In this document: positions 1 through 10,200 of the stretch, in pieces | Position numbering within the stretch: the first letter of the stretch is position 1 | Layout: each line of letters starts with the position of its first letter | DNA from: Mesorhizobium sp. M1B.F.Ca.ET.045.04.1.1 | GTDB taxonomy: Bacteria; Pseudomonadota; Alphaproteobacteria; Rhizobiales; Rhizobiaceae | Assembly: GCF_003952465.1 (NCBI RefSeq) | Contig: NZ_CP034448.1 | Coordinates: forward strand, 7,541,001-7,605,000 | DNA length: 64,000 nt | Reading direction: 5' to 3' | Position numbers and translations under genes: made by a program | Notes under the pieces: generated by a model | Seen by the model: the letters and a program-made list of their open reading frames with translations, nothing else | What the model was told of the DNA's origin: nothing | Database searches by the model: none

Positions 1-638
1 CTGACGCCATTGGCGCATTGAAGGGTGACTAAGTTTCGGTCGACCTCGACCGTTCCGAGCTTCGACCAGTCCACCTGGAACGTTGTGTCCAGCGACAACG
101 TCGTCACGGAGTTGGCATCGGTGTTCCGGACGGTCTGAATTCGCCGGTCGACGAATTTGGTTTCGGTGTCGCTCTTCCCCGAGCCGCGGTCGAAAATCAC
201 GGTCCAGGAAAGGTGCAGCTTATTGGCGTTCTCGCTCGCAGGCACGCATGCCCAGGCGCGGCTGAGCAACTCGGCCGCCGTGTCGTTCGCGGGCGGGTTG
301 GACGGGGGCGTGTATCCCGGGATCATGTTTCGGGCGCCGGCCGTGCGCGCGGGATTCGCCTTCGCTCCGATCACCGCGTCGAACATTCGGCAGATGCCGG
401 CCTCATGCGAATAGTCGAAGCCCTCGCAGCCCGAACGCTCTGTGCAGATTTCCCTGCACCGCTCCAGAGGGACCGCAATGTTGGCGCTGACCGTTCCGTC
501 GAGCGTGGTTTCCGGGTAGCCGAAAAACCCGCTGTCTGGCTGCGCCTTTGCGGGCATGGCCATCGACGACAGCAAAGCGACTGCCGCCGTCGCGAAAAGA
601 CCCCCTGCGGCCGGGCGCGCGATTCTGGCCTTCGACAC
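1..638 (-). CDS. Exported PAN/Apple-domain protein, partial (C-terminus outside window)
   Basis: The minus-strand frame is open from about position 668 to the window edge, so the C-terminus is missing. I prefer the GTG at 638 because AGAGGG lies 7 bases upstream; an in-frame ATG at 668 is possible. The N-terminus is a signal peptide (Arg-rich start, hydrophobic Ala/Leu core, cleavage near AKA-QP). It is followed by one PAN-like cysteine module (LERCREIC...GCEGFDY...GICRMF). The rest, with a Cys-containing region (WACVPASEN), is not recognised. PAN modules bind proteins or carbohydrates, so an envelope or surface binding role is inferred. It is the last visible gene of the srf-type operon, 39 bases after the GH3 gene. 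Confidence 0.75.
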   Translation of the reverse strand, partial: MSKARIARPAAGGLFATAAVALLSSMAMPAKAQPDSGFFGYPETTLDGTVSANIAVPLERCREICTERSGCEGFDYSHEAGICRMFDAVIGAKANPARTAGARNMIPGYTPPSNPPANDTAAELLSRAWACVPASENANKLHLSWTVIFDRGSGKSDTETKFVDRRIQTVRNTDANSVTTLSLDTTFQVDWSKLGTVEVDRNLVTLQCANGV

Positions 639-677
639 GTTTCGCCCTCTTGAAATGGAGCCGCGCATTCCTGGTCG

Positions 678-1862
678 CTATCGCTCCCTCACTACGGTCG
701 TGTCCTGGGAAACGGTGGCCCCAAGCTTCCTTTTCAGGCGCATGACGTTCTCATAGGATTTCTTGATGCGATCGAGCATCTCGGGATCGCGCCGCGCCTC
801 GGCGGAAAGCAGTGCGGCGATCTTCTCCGGGATCGCGGGGTCCGGGTGTTTGTCGTTGGCGAATATCAGGATGTCGTTCCCGGCCCGAACCGCCCGTAGC
901 ACCGAGTCCTCAAAGCTGACGTTGTCGGTGATGGCCTGCATTTGCATGTCGTCGCTTATGACCACGCCCTTGAAATGCATGTTTTCACGCAGGAGCCCGG
1001 TCAGGGTCGCCTTGGACAGCGAGGAGGGGATGTCGGGCGAGAAGGCCAGCTTCGCGTTTATGACGTGCGCGGCCATGACCATGTCGACGTCGCCGGATGC
1101 AATCAGGTTCCTGTACGGCTGAAGTTCCTTCTCGCTCCAGGTCTTGGTGACGTCGGCCATTCCCTTGTGGCTGTCCTTGGTGCTGGAGCCGTGTCCCGGG
1201 AAGTGCTTCAGGGCCGTCAAAACCCCCTTCGACCGATGCGCCTCCACGAAAGCCTTCGCGTATAGCTCGACCTCTTCCGGATCGGCCGAAAAGCTTCTGC
1301 CGAGCTTGCCGATGATGGGATTCGCCGGGTTGACGTTGAGGTCGACGACCGGGGCGAGGTTGAGGTTGAATCCCAGGCTTGAGAGATCGGAAGCAAGGTT
1401 CCGGTAAACCGCGCCGGCCTCGTCGGGACTCAAGGTCTTGGCGACGGTCGCCTCGCTGGGCACCTCCCTGAAGCCGATGTCGCCAGTAAGCCTCTGGATG
1501 CGGCCGCCTTCCTGGTCGATGGCTATGAACAGAGGGCTGGCGGAATATTTTTGAAGGCCATTGTTGAGCTGCCGCACCGCGTCGAGGCTTGAAATATTGC
1601 GCCCCAGATAGATGACTCCGGTTATTTCGCCCGCCTCAGCCTGCTTGACGACCCGCTTGTAGCCGTCATCGTCCGGGCTGTCTCCCACGAAGCCGACGAG
1701 CACCATCTGTCCGATCATTCGACGCAGTTTGCCTTCCTCGATCGTACTGCTGAGGTCGGCGTTGCTTCTGTGGGCCTCCGGCACGGGGTCAGCCCGCAGC
1801 GGCGAGGAAAGGCCGATCAGCGTGCATGCCGCTGCCAAGAGAGGTGCGATCCAGCGCGGCAT
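678..1862 (-). CDS. Glycoside hydrolase family 3 beta-N-acetylhexosaminidase (NagZ-like), exported
   Basis: The 394-aa product fits the NagZ branch of GH3, which removes N-acetylglucosamine from muropeptides or other glycans. Visible motifs are DQEGGRIQRL (residues 116-125), the NagZ signature KHFPGHG (219-225) followed by D230 and H232 of the catalytic Asp/His dyad, and ISDDM with the probable nucleophile D304. Unlike typical cytoplasmic NagZ it starts with a signal peptide (cleavage near LRA-DP), so it probably acts in the periplasm or outside. AAGGA lies 8 bases before the ATG. It is transcribed with the PAN genes on both sides (4-base gap upstream), which suggests a shared envelope substrate. 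The housekeeping nagZ would be expected elsewhere in the genome. Confidence 0.9.
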   Translation of the reverse strand: MPRWIAPLLAAACTLIGLSSPLRADPVPEAHRSNADLSSTIEEGKLRRMIGQMVLVGFVGDSPDDDGYKRVVKQAEAGEITGVIYLGRNISSLDAVRQLNNGLQKYSASPLFIAIDQEGGRIQRLTGDIGFREVPSEATVAKTLSPDEAGAVYRNLASDLSSLGFNLNLAPVVDLNVNPANPIIGKLGRSFSADPEEVELYAKAFVEAHRSKGVLTALKHFPGHGSSTKDSHKGMADVTKTWSEKELQPYRNLIASGDVDMVMAAHVINAKLAFSPDIPSSLSKATLTGLLRENMHFKGVVISDDMQMQAITDNVSFEDSVLRAVRAGNDILIFANDKHPDPAIPEKIAALLSAEARRDPEMLDRIKKSYENVMRLKRKLGATVSQDTTVVRER

Positions 1863-1865
1863 GTT

Positions 1866-2741
1866 TCAGTTCCTTGGACTGGCGGGGCGAACGAAGTCAG
1901 GCCTGACCGTCCGGCCGATCTTTCGCGCCGAGGTCATGCCCTTCCTTCGTATCGGTTGGGGGTTCGGGTCGTAGAACAGGTAGCATCTGTTAGGTCGCGC
2001 GTTGGCCCATGTGAAACCGTTGCACTGGCCGTTCGAGTCGCATTGCTGCATGCATCCGTCGTACGAGGCCGCGTATGTCTCCGTGCTGTCGCCGATGAGG
2101 CCATGCGTCGTGAAAAGCTCCCAGCCGACGGTCAGGCTTGGGGGAGGGGCCGCGGGGCCGGCCTTGAAGTAGAGCCCCGAGCTCCCCAGCGAATAGGACT
2201 GCACGAAATCGAAACTCGATTTCAGGAAGCAGCGGTTTGCTTCTGCGTTATAGGTAAACGCTCGGCACGAATGCTCGCTGTCGCATGTCGCGCGGCAGTT
2301 TTCCGAGTTGGTCGCAGGCATGCCTTTCGGGAAGAGGTCGCCTCCAAAAAGGTCGATGTCGCTGTAGGACGCGAAATACCAGGACTCGGCATTGCGAGGA
2401 TCGCCGTAGCCCGGAATCCGGTTCCGGGTGGCTGCGGTGGAGAGTGTGTTGGGCTGCGCGGACCCGATCCCGGTGAATAGGCGGCAGATATTGGTGGCTG
2501 ACGAATGGTCGAAGCCCGCGCAACCAGAACGTTCCCGGCAAATTCTCCGGCAGTCGTCCAAAGGCCGCTTGAACTCCGCGCTGGCGCCTCCGTCTAACGC
2601 TGTGCCAGGATAGTCCCAAAAATCCGGCTGGGCGTCGTCAGCTGAAGCCTTTGGCGCAATCCCAAAACCCGCAAGCGTAAGGAAGAGCAGCGCGACAGCG
2701 ATTCCTGCTGCGCTCACGCGGCCCCGACATCTCTGCTGCAT
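1866..2741 (-). CDS. Exported protein with three PAN/Apple-type cysteine modules
   Basis: This 291-aa protein has an N-terminal signal peptide ending near ASA-DD and three PAN-like modules, each with paired cysteines and an aromatic core: CRRICRERSGCAGFDHS (about residues 63-80), CRATCDSEHSCRAFTY (about 150-165) and CMQQCDSNGQCNGFTW (about 230-245). PAN/Apple domains mediate protein or carbohydrate binding; no catalytic motif is visible. It lies between the GH3 gene (4 bases downstream) and the PAN-Sel1 gene. The arrangement suggests a periplasmic or surface recognition component of the operon. Its ligand cannot be read from the sequence. Confidence 0.82.
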   Translation of the reverse strand: MQQRCRGRVSAAGIAVALLFLTLAGFGIAPKASADDAQPDFWDYPGTALDGGASAEFKRPLDDCRRICRERSGCAGFDHSSATNICRLFTGIGSAQPNTLSTAATRNRIPGYGDPRNAESWYFASYSDIDLFGGDLFPKGMPATNSENCRATCDSEHSCRAFTYNAEANRCFLKSSFDFVQSYSLGSSGLYFKAGPAAPPPSLTVGWELFTTHGLIGDSTETYAASYDGCMQQCDSNGQCNGFTWANARPNRCYLFYDPNPQPIRRKGMTSARKIGRTVRPDFVRPASPRN

Positions 2742-2792
2742 CCCCGCTACTTCCCCAATTCCCCAAACATTACCCGATACGCATGCGCCGGA

Positions 2793-3515
2793 TCAGGGAT
2801 TGATCGACCCTTCGCAGTAAGTGGTGCGAAGGAAACTTTGGTACGCCACGGCATGGCTCGAACTGCTGTCCCCGACATCCTGGCAAAGCGAGGTGAGAAG
2901 CTTGTTCGCCTCCGTATTGCCCTCCAGGGCGAGCTCGAAATAGGACCTGCCCGCCTTGTTCGCGTCGGCTGCGTCCACCCGGTCTTGCGCGAACGTCCGC
3001 GGGTCGTACCAGCGCGCGATTTCCAGCTTGGCGTCCTGGCTGCCTCTCTGTATGGCGAGGTTGATCGCTTGCATGCCGATGTCGCGGTTGTGGCGGTCGA
3101 AGGCATCTTTGCTGAGGGCAAAGAGTTCGTGGCCGTCCTGGTCGGTCGTCCTGAGTTTCTCCAGCCTTGCAGCGAGCGGCGGGTTGATTGGCTCGCGGTA
3201 GTTCGGGATCAAGGTGCGCGTCTGGGCGGTCGAACCAGAGCTCTGTTGGCCCCCGGTTATGGTGGTGTACATGCGGCACTCGTTCTTCGGGGAAATGTCG
3301 AAGCCCGTGCAACCCGTACGCCCCACGCACAGCTTTCGACATTCCTCGAGTGGCTTCGGAAACTCCGCGCTTGGTACCCCGAGTATGAGCGTGTCCGGAT
3401 AGATGAAAAGATCGTCGTCCGTGGCTTGCGCGGCGATCTCGGAGGACGCGCCGAAGAGCATCAGTCCCCCAACGGCCACCTTGGCAACCCAGTTCCACAA
3501 CGCGTTCTTCGGCAT
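2793..3515 (-). CDS. Exported PAN-domain protein with C-terminal Sel1-like domain
   Basis: The 240-aa product starts with a signal peptide (MPKNALWNWVAKVAVGG..., cleavage near IAA-QA). One PAN-like module follows (CRKLCVGRTGCTGFDI...ECRMY, about residues 58-87). The C-terminal 120 residues are closely related to the C-terminus of the next upstream gene, sharing DGHELFALS, GLQAINLA/GMQAINLA, QDAKL, DANKA, YFEL and a final TYCEG; they look like Sel1/TPR-type alpha-helical repeats. GAGG 3 bases before the ATG supports the start. The shared domain suggests the two proteins act in one assembly, one membrane-anchored and one exported. Confidence 0.8.
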   Translation of the reverse strand: MPKNALWNWVAKVAVGGLMLFGASSEIAAQATDDDLFIYPDTLILGVPSAEFPKPLEECRKLCVGRTGCTGFDISPKNECRMYTTITGGQQSSGSTAQTRTLIPNYREPINPPLAARLEKLRTTDQDGHELFALSKDAFDRHNRDIGMQAINLAIQRGSQDAKLEIARWYDPRTFAQDRVDAADANKAGRSYFELALEGNTEANKLLTSLCQDVGDSSSSHAVAYQSFLRTTYCEGSINP

Positions 3516-3577
3516 TTGCCTCTATCCTCCGATGGCCTTGCAGGCGGCGGGTCGCCAAGCCATGCCTTTGTTGGTTT

Positions 3578-4522
3578 TCATTCCAGAGTCCCCTCGCAAT
3601 AGGTGTTCGTCAGGAACCCGTTGAAGACCGGATCCTGGGAGGAGCTTGCGGCCTTTGCGCAAAGGGAACGGAGCAAGCTCCTTGCTTCCGATTTGCCCTC
3701 GACCACAAGCTCGAAATAGAACCTGGCCGCCTTGTTCGCGTCCGGACGGTCGGCCCTGGATGGATCGAAGGAGTTCGGGTCGTAGTTGCGCGCGATTTGA
3801 AGCTTGGCGTCCTGGTTGCCCCGATCCATCGCGAGGTTGATGGCCTGAAGCCCGATTCCCCCGTTCCCCTGGCGGTAAGCGTCGCCGCTCAGGGCGAAGA
3901 GTTCGTGGCCATCCGTATCCGTCCGTTTCAGCCTCTCGAAACGAGCCTGCAGAGTCTCGGGCACGGGTATCAGCTTATATGCCCCGTACGCTCCTGCGGC
4001 TGCGACCAGCAATGCGAGAGGGAGCAGGAAGTACAGGTATCGCCACCTGCTCTTTGGCTTTGGCACGATCGGCGGTTCCGGCGCCTTTATCGGAGGCGGG
4101 GGAGCTGGCGGCTCAGGAAGATCGATGATGCGTTCCGGCAACCGGGGGAGCGCGGCAGGAGGTGTGGTCAGTTCCTGCGACCATCCGCCGGGCTGGGGCG
4201 TGACCGGGGGCCAGAACGCATTTCCCCAAACGTTCTGGCCGTCGACCTCTATCTTCACCTGGAGGTCGATGGGGATTCGGTCGCAGACCTCAGGCCCCAC
4301 GGACAGCGTGGTCGCCCCCGCGGTTCGGTTTACGACCTCCGCCCCCACGGTCGCGGGGCGCGCCTGCCATCCGCCGTCGCCGAGGTACGGCGTGTCCGCG
4401 GACTTGCGCGTGATCGAAAGGCGCAGCCGCCGGGAACTCCCCAGATCCTGCGGGAACACGATCAGGGCGTGCCCGAACAGCTGCGAGTCGTCCTCTGTTA
4501 CTTTCAGCGGAAGCTGCGTCAT
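3578..4522 (-). CDS. Membrane protein with proline-rich linker and Sel1-like C-terminal domain
   Basis: The start is placed at the ATG at 4522, which overlaps the srfC stop as ATGA, giving 314 aa; a longer upstream extension would be srfC sequence read in another frame. The N-terminal 115 residues form a beta-rich domain of unknown family. A proline-rich segment (118-157) follows, then one transmembrane helix (about 161-184). The C-terminal domain (190-314) is a Sel1-like helical region paralogous to that of the downstream PAN protein. The likely topology is a cytoplasmic N-terminus and an exported C-terminus. Translational coupling to srfC suggests it physically links the cytoplasmic SrfBC machine to the envelope; this is inference. 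Confidence 0.75.
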   Translation of the reverse strand: MTQLPLKVTEDDSQLFGHALIVFPQDLGSSRRLRLSITRKSADTPYLGDGGWQARPATVGAEVVNRTAGATTLSVGPEVCDRIPIDLQVKIEVDGQNVWGNAFWPPVTPQPGGWSQELTTPPAALPRLPERIIDLPEPPAPPPPIKAPEPPIVPKPKSRWRYLYFLLPLALLVAAAGAYGAYKLIPVPETLQARFERLKRTDTDGHELFALSGDAYRQGNGGIGLQAINLAMDRGNQDAKLQIARNYDPNSFDPSRADRPDANKAARFYFELVVEGKSEARSLLRSLCAKAASSSQDPVFNGFLTNTYCEGTLE

Positions 4523-7242
4523 CGAGCCGTCCCTGTGGATTCGACAGAGGACGGCTCTGACAGGCTGAGGGTCTCCAGGATGCCTCTCAGCCGTTCGTTC
4601 TCGTCGACGTTCACGGTGATGCCCTCGCCCGAGAGGACGTTGTCGGTGACGAGCTGGTTGAAGGCGTACATCCATTCAGAGAGCGCCAGGTAGGAGAAGT
4701 TCCGCCGTTTCTGGCCAAGCCCGTCGCAGTTCGAGACGTTCGGCCTGCGGGCGAACACCCTGACCTCGCCGTCCTCCGTGCCGTCCGGGGCCATCGGCCG
4801 CTTCTCCTCGGGCAAGGCCTCGAAGCCGAGCGTGCTGACGAAACGGTTGATGCGGCTCGTCGCGAGGAAGCCTGCCCTCTCGAGCAGGATGTCGGGCCTC
4901 TCGACCGAGCTTCCGGAGAGCTTGGAGAGGTCCTCGGCGATCTGTTCCTCGACCCCGGTGCGCCGGGCCGCCGTGGCAAGCTCGGCGATCAACTCGCCCG
5001 CCAGCTTGTGAGTAAGGCCAATGGCCTGGAGCGCGCCGTCGTTCCTTGACAGCGCCAGAAGCCCGTCCAGCCAGTGCCGCACCGCGGAGCGGGCGAGGTA
5101 GGCTTCGCGGGGAAGCGCCTTCTGCGAAACCGAGGGCCCGGAAGCCGCGGAGGCTGCGACCGTCTTCTTCTTGTTCCCGGGCAACGGCGGGGCGCCTGGC
5201 CGCGGCGGCGGAGCGACGCGCTTCTTCACGACGGCGTCGGCCCGTCCGTCCGAGCCTTCCTCGGGGGTATTCTGGCGCTTGATGCGGTTGCCGTACTCGA
5301 TGTGGAGGTGCTCGGAGATTCCGTTCTGGGAAATCTGGAGCATCTTCATGGCCACGCCGAACTGCTCCCGCTCCCACGCCTCGGTGAGGCATGCAAGAAT
5401 CTGGTCCGACACCTCACGACGCTCGGCAATGCGCTTGTTGATGTCGCTCTCGACGAAATAGGGGGCGAGCACGCGGCGTATTTCGTGGGCGATGTTGGCG
5501 AGGCGGCCGCGTATCTGCCCGTACTTGATCTCGGGACGGCAGATCGCCGCGAGGTTTTCCGCCAGATAGTCCACGCCGCCGTCGTTCAGCCTGAGGGCCT
5601 CGTCGAACGCCTTCGCCGGATCGCGGAAATGCTGCTTGACTTCGGGGACCTGGAGATAGGCCTTGCGGAGGGCGGCGACCTTCTTGACCTTGTCGGGCAG
5701 GATCTCGATCTCGTCGCCGCCCTGGTACTTGATCAGGAACTCGGCCTTGAAGTTGGGATTGCGCAGCCAGTAGGTGTTGTTGAACGGTTTGCCGGGAGTC
5801 CATTCGAAAGGCCATTTGTGCGCCTTCCCGAAATACCGCGTCAGCGATGAACCCAATCGCGCGCTGAAACGGTCCGAAAGGCTCTGTCCTTCCTCGCCCG
5901 CCTTTTCGCTGAAGTGCTTGTCGAACATCGTCAGGATCAGGAACAGCGCGGTATCGGTGCGCGCCCGGTCCGCCGGAGTCTCGCCGTGCGATATCCTGAT
6001 CCAGTCGTCGATCATGTCCGGCAGCGTCGCAACGTCCTGGGTCGAGTCCTTGATGCAGAGCAGCATGCTCGACAGCTCCTGCTCGGCCACGTAGCGGTCG
6101 AACAGGTAGGCAACTTTGCCTCTGACGAATAGGTCCTTGAGCGCCTGGGGATTATCGTCGAAATAGGACTGCAGGTCCACCTTCTGGCGGCTGCGAGCGC
6201 CGGGGAAGTCGAGGAGGTCCGTATGGTCGAAAAACGGCCATGGCCGTTCGGACACCGCGATGCGGAGCTCGGCGGCCAGGGCTGTGATCACAGGCCGCGG
6301 AAGCGAAACGGCCGGGCCCTTCAGCGGCCGTATCGAAAGCTCCTCCTGTCCGGGCTTGCCGAGCCCGAGCAGCGTCTCGACATCGATGATGCTCTTGTCC
6401 CGGGGGACCAGCGCCTCGATGGAGCAGTAGGCGTCCTTGGCGAAGCCGAGCTTCTCGAGCGCGTTGGCAAGCTCGAGATAGACCTCGGTGAATTTCCGGA
6501 AGCCGCCCCAGAGCACGGAGAAGAGTTCCGCGCGGTCCGCGATCGAAAGCCGCGGCGCGAGGATCGCCGCCTCTTCCCAATACGCGGAGAGCGTCTCTAT
6601 GTTCGGGAGGCCCGCGAACTGCTTTTCGAAGTACTCCTGGATGTCCCAGATGTCCTCCTCGAGGAGCCCGCCCGAGCCAGCTTGCGGCGCAACGCGCCTC
6701 CGGGCCGTCTCGAGGGCGGACACGATGGCGTCGGGCGCGAGCGGGGTCCTTTTCTTCGCGTCGCCGTCCAGGAAGAAGCTGTTGCCCAGAATCTTGGCGA
6801 TGTCGGTCTCGCTGAGCAGCCGCAGGACAACCGGAGCGCCGGCGGGGCTTGGTTCCTCCTTGACCGAGAAGCGGGTCACGAGGCCAGTCGACTCGCGGTC
6901 GCCGCCGGGATTGATCTCGCGAATAAAGTCGACCTGCCGCCCGAGGTCGCCGAAGCGCGCCATCAAGGGCGCGTTCCCGTTGCGGGCGAGGACCGACACC
7001 AGATAGGATTTTCCAGCCTGGCTGGGGCCGAATATCCCGACGCACATCTGGCGGTCTATCGCCTCCATCGCCTTGCGGGCCGCGACGACCGATTTCCTGA
7101 GATGCTGCTCGGCGCTGGCGCGCGTGTCGCCGACCCGCTCGGCGTTGGCGGCGGTGCCGATCCATGCGAGGCCGTCCTGCGCAGACTTCAGTGCGGCGCC
7201 GCAGCTTCTTTTCAACTCTTCACGCATTCGTTCAGCCGCCAT
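4519..7242 (-). CDS. srfC: SrfC family putative virulence factor, P-loop GTPase-like
   Basis: This 907-aa protein matches the SrfC family (COG4458). A P-loop GPSQAGKS sits at residues 72-79. A second nucleotide-site-like motif, LLDFPG, follows in the segment FFDHTDLLDFPGARSR near residue 355. The C-terminal half is largely helical, with a low-complexity Pro/Lys segment around 680-710. The architecture resembles large dynamin-like or AAA-type GTPases. Salmonella srfABC was named for SsrB-regulated factors; the biochemical role remains poorly defined. The gene starts one base after the srfB stop and ends in an ATGA overlap with the next gene, so the three are translationally coupled. Confidence 0.88.
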   Translation of the reverse strand: MAAERMREELKRSCGAALKSAQDGLAWIGTAANAERVGDTRASAEQHLRKSVVAARKAMEAIDRQMCVGIFGPSQAGKSYLVSVLARNGNAPLMARFGDLGRQVDFIREINPGGDRESTGLVTRFSVKEEPSPAGAPVVLRLLSETDIAKILGNSFFLDGDAKKRTPLAPDAIVSALETARRRVAPQAGSGGLLEEDIWDIQEYFEKQFAGLPNIETLSAYWEEAAILAPRLSIADRAELFSVLWGGFRKFTEVYLELANALEKLGFAKDAYCSIEALVPRDKSIIDVETLLGLGKPGQEELSIRPLKGPAVSLPRPVITALAAELRIAVSERPWPFFDHTDLLDFPGARSRQKVDLQSYFDDNPQALKDLFVRGKVAYLFDRYVAEQELSSMLLCIKDSTQDVATLPDMIDDWIRISHGETPADRARTDTALFLILTMFDKHFSEKAGEEGQSLSDRFSARLGSSLTRYFGKAHKWPFEWTPGKPFNNTYWLRNPNFKAEFLIKYQGGDEIEILPDKVKKVAALRKAYLQVPEVKQHFRDPAKAFDEALRLNDGGVDYLAENLAAICRPEIKYGQIRGRLANIAHEIRRVLAPYFVESDINKRIAERREVSDQILACLTEAWEREQFGVAMKMLQISQNGISEHLHIEYGNRIKRQNTPEEGSDGRADAVVKKRVAPPPRPGAPPLPGNKKKTVAASAASGPSVSQKALPREAYLARSAVRHWLDGLLALSRNDGALQAIGLTHKLAGELIAELATAARRTGVEEQIAEDLSKLSGSSVERPDILLERAGFLATSRINRFVSTLGFEALPEEKRPMAPDGTEDGEVRVFARRPNVSNCDGLGQKRRNFSYLALSEWMYAFNQLVTDNVLSGEGITVNVDENERLRGILETLSLSEPSSVESTGTAR

Positions 7243-7243
7243 T

Positions 7244-10200
7244 TCACTGGATGGAGATAATTCCCGTGTCGAGCCAATAGCCGTCGCCCGTCTCGACCGC
7301 GAGCGTGTCCAACTTCAGTTCCATCATGCGTTTCACCGGAGCGCCGTCCGCGTCCTCTGCGTCCTCGATCACGAACTCCTCGCGGGTCGCCTCGCTTGAC
7401 AGAAGCTCGATTTCGCTCGCCTCGTCCTCGCCCGGCGACTCGACGTTTCGGGCGATGGTCACGCGGACCGGCTTTCGCATGCCCCTTGCCGAGCGCGAGG
7501 CTCCCGCCATCAGCTTGTACAAGGGGGTCGCCACCCATCGCTCGAGCGGCAGCTGCCTGAAGCCGATGCGGACTGGGCTGTGGTAGTCGAACTCCGCCTC
7601 GGCCGCCGCCTCGGACTTGTCGAGGTCGATGTCCGAGAAAAGCAGGGTCTCGTCAGGTAGCGTGGCGTTGCCCTGCAGCCGCCCGATGTACCGGGCCGTC
7701 GACTTCATCCGCAGGTATTTGGAATAGAGGGTGAAGTTGGTGATCTGCGCCTCGGACAGCGCGCAAAGCATCGCGCCGACCACCGCCGTTGTTTTCGGGT
7801 CGTCGATGTGCGTGTTGCTGACGCCGCGGAAGGGATACCAAGTACCGACGCGATAGTCCTTGATGGGGATGACGCAGTCCGGGCGCACCGACATCTTGTT
7901 CATGAACAGGTTGATCATCGGCGGGAGGCGCATCGGCCGTCCGGTCAGGAGCACGACGTCCGCGTCCAGGTGGTTGATCGCCTCGGCGATGTTGTCGAAC
8001 ACGCCGTCGAATATCGACAGGACGCACTCGTCCACCGCCTGCGGGTCAATCGCGATGTCGCAGTCGGCGATGCTGAACTGTCCGGCTTCCAACGCCCCCA
8101 TGTTTTCCTTAAGATACCCGAGTATGCGCGCGTCGACCGGAATCTCGCCGTCGGTGCCTGCCCTGCCGTCGGCATCGAAGAAGCTGCCCGCCTTCCGGAT
8201 TTCCGTCTTGTGGCTCGTCGGCGGCAGGGTCTCGCACTCGGACAGGACACCGATGGCGATCGGCTGCAGAACCTGAAGCACGAACTGGCGGCGCAGGTGC
8301 TTCTCCTGCTCGGACATGTTCGGGTTGTCCCCGGCGAAGCGGTCCTTGAGGTAGTTCCGCGCGTTCGGCATCCCCGCCTGGGCGAGGCCTTCCTCTAGCC
8401 TCGGGATCACGAGACGCTCGATCACCGTCTTCAGCAGGTCGTCGCCGGCGATGCGGAAGCCCTCCCTGAAGTTCTGGTCGGGATAAAGCGCCACGTTGTC
8501 CGTCTGGAAGTAGGTCGTCACCATGAGGTCGGTCGTGCCGCCTCCCACGTCGACGCTGGCGATGCGCAGGGACCGTTCGGCCTTCTGCTTGGACTTGGAA
8601 GCCGGAAGCGTGGTCGGCCTTTCCCTGTCCTTGCCGAGCACGTCGAACAGCGTCCTGATGGAGCCGCCCAGCTTCTGCACGGCCTCTCCGTAGAGATAGA
8701 CCAGGTGGACCGAGCTTGCCTCGTCCCAGGAGCAGTGAATCTCCGGCCGCTGACTGTTGATCCCCATGCTGCTCTCGCCCCATCCCGACAGGGACCAGAG
8801 GAGCTTGACCGCGGCTTCCGCGCGCGACCGCAGAATCCGCTGCTCCTGGACCGGGGTCGCGGAAGGAATCGTCATTATGATGCGGCGAAGGCGGCGGGGA
8901 GCGTCCTTCAGCCTCCGCTCGCGACGCGTGCCGGGGTTGTTCATCATGGACATCGCCTGCGCGATGATCTCGACGAGCATGAAGGTGAAGAAGGCCGACC
9001 GCGAAAAGCAGAAGCGGCTCGCCGTCTGCAGGTCGCTGTCCTTGACCTTCACCTTGAACTGGCGCCTGTCGGCCTCGACCTGCTCGAGGACGTCGCCCCG
9101 GTCGTTCACGAAACGGTACATCGAGCGCTCGATCAGCGGCTCCGTTCCCGAATGCCCCTGCGAGGCCGTGCGGAACCGCCATTCCTGCAGGACCGGATCG
9201 GAACTCCAGAGATATCGCTTCGGCGAGGAGAGCCCCGTCGCGGCTTCGGTTCCTTCAGACTCCCCGCGCAGCCGCGACGCCTCGGGTCCGATGCGGAGCA
9301 GGCTGGGCCAGAAAAACGCCCGCGGGCGGCCGGACCGCCGGGCGATGTCCTCGGCCCCGAATTCGGCGGCCACCAGCTCGCACTGGCTTTCGAAGGGATC
9401 GCGGTAGACCAGCTCGGGCTTCGAGAGGTCCCGCAGCTCTAGGACGACGGAGTTGTTGAGGTCGACGTTCACGTCGTCGGGGAACGACTGGATTAGCAAG
9501 CCGCATGACCGCGAGTTTCCGATGTCGAGCACGAGGTCAACGTCGACAGGCTGGACGTTCCGGTTCTCGCTGACGGTGTCGATGAGCGTGACGCGGACCG
9601 GAGTGATCACGCTGGCGAGGAACTGGACGAAGGTGATGTAGCGGGCAAGATGCTCGAACTGGTAGGGGAAGTCTTCCGGACGAAGCTCTTTGCCTTTCCT
9701 CTGCTGTTTCTTGAATGCGTGGAAGATGTCTTTCAGCCAGTCGTCGAGCCACTTCTGCGCGTCGACCGGGCCTTGTCCTGGAACGTCGATCTTGTGTGAC
9801 AGGAACGATATGACATCCGGCAGGCGGCTGACGAAGCGGAAACTCTCCGTCCGCATCGCGTCCTCGGGGCAGGGCGCCAAGTAGGGACGGTTCATTCTCC
9901 GAGGGGCGAGCGAGCTGTCGAATGCGAAAATCGCCCGGTGAGTACCTTTCCGGTCCCCGTGGGCCCTCTTGGTTTCCGTCACTCTCACCCGAACCCAGTC
10001 GGTGGGTCCCTGCGCGTAAATCTCGTTGCCGAGATCGTCCTTCCCGGGTTCGATCTTGAAGAACGGCATCGGAACCCAGCGATCAAGGAAGGTGTTGAGC
10101 GCCACCGCCTTCGTGATGTCGTACGCCTCGTCGGCGCCTTGCTGGGGGTAGGGCTGCTGATCGCCTTCGGGATCATCGTCGGTCCAGTTGGGCAGCAGGC

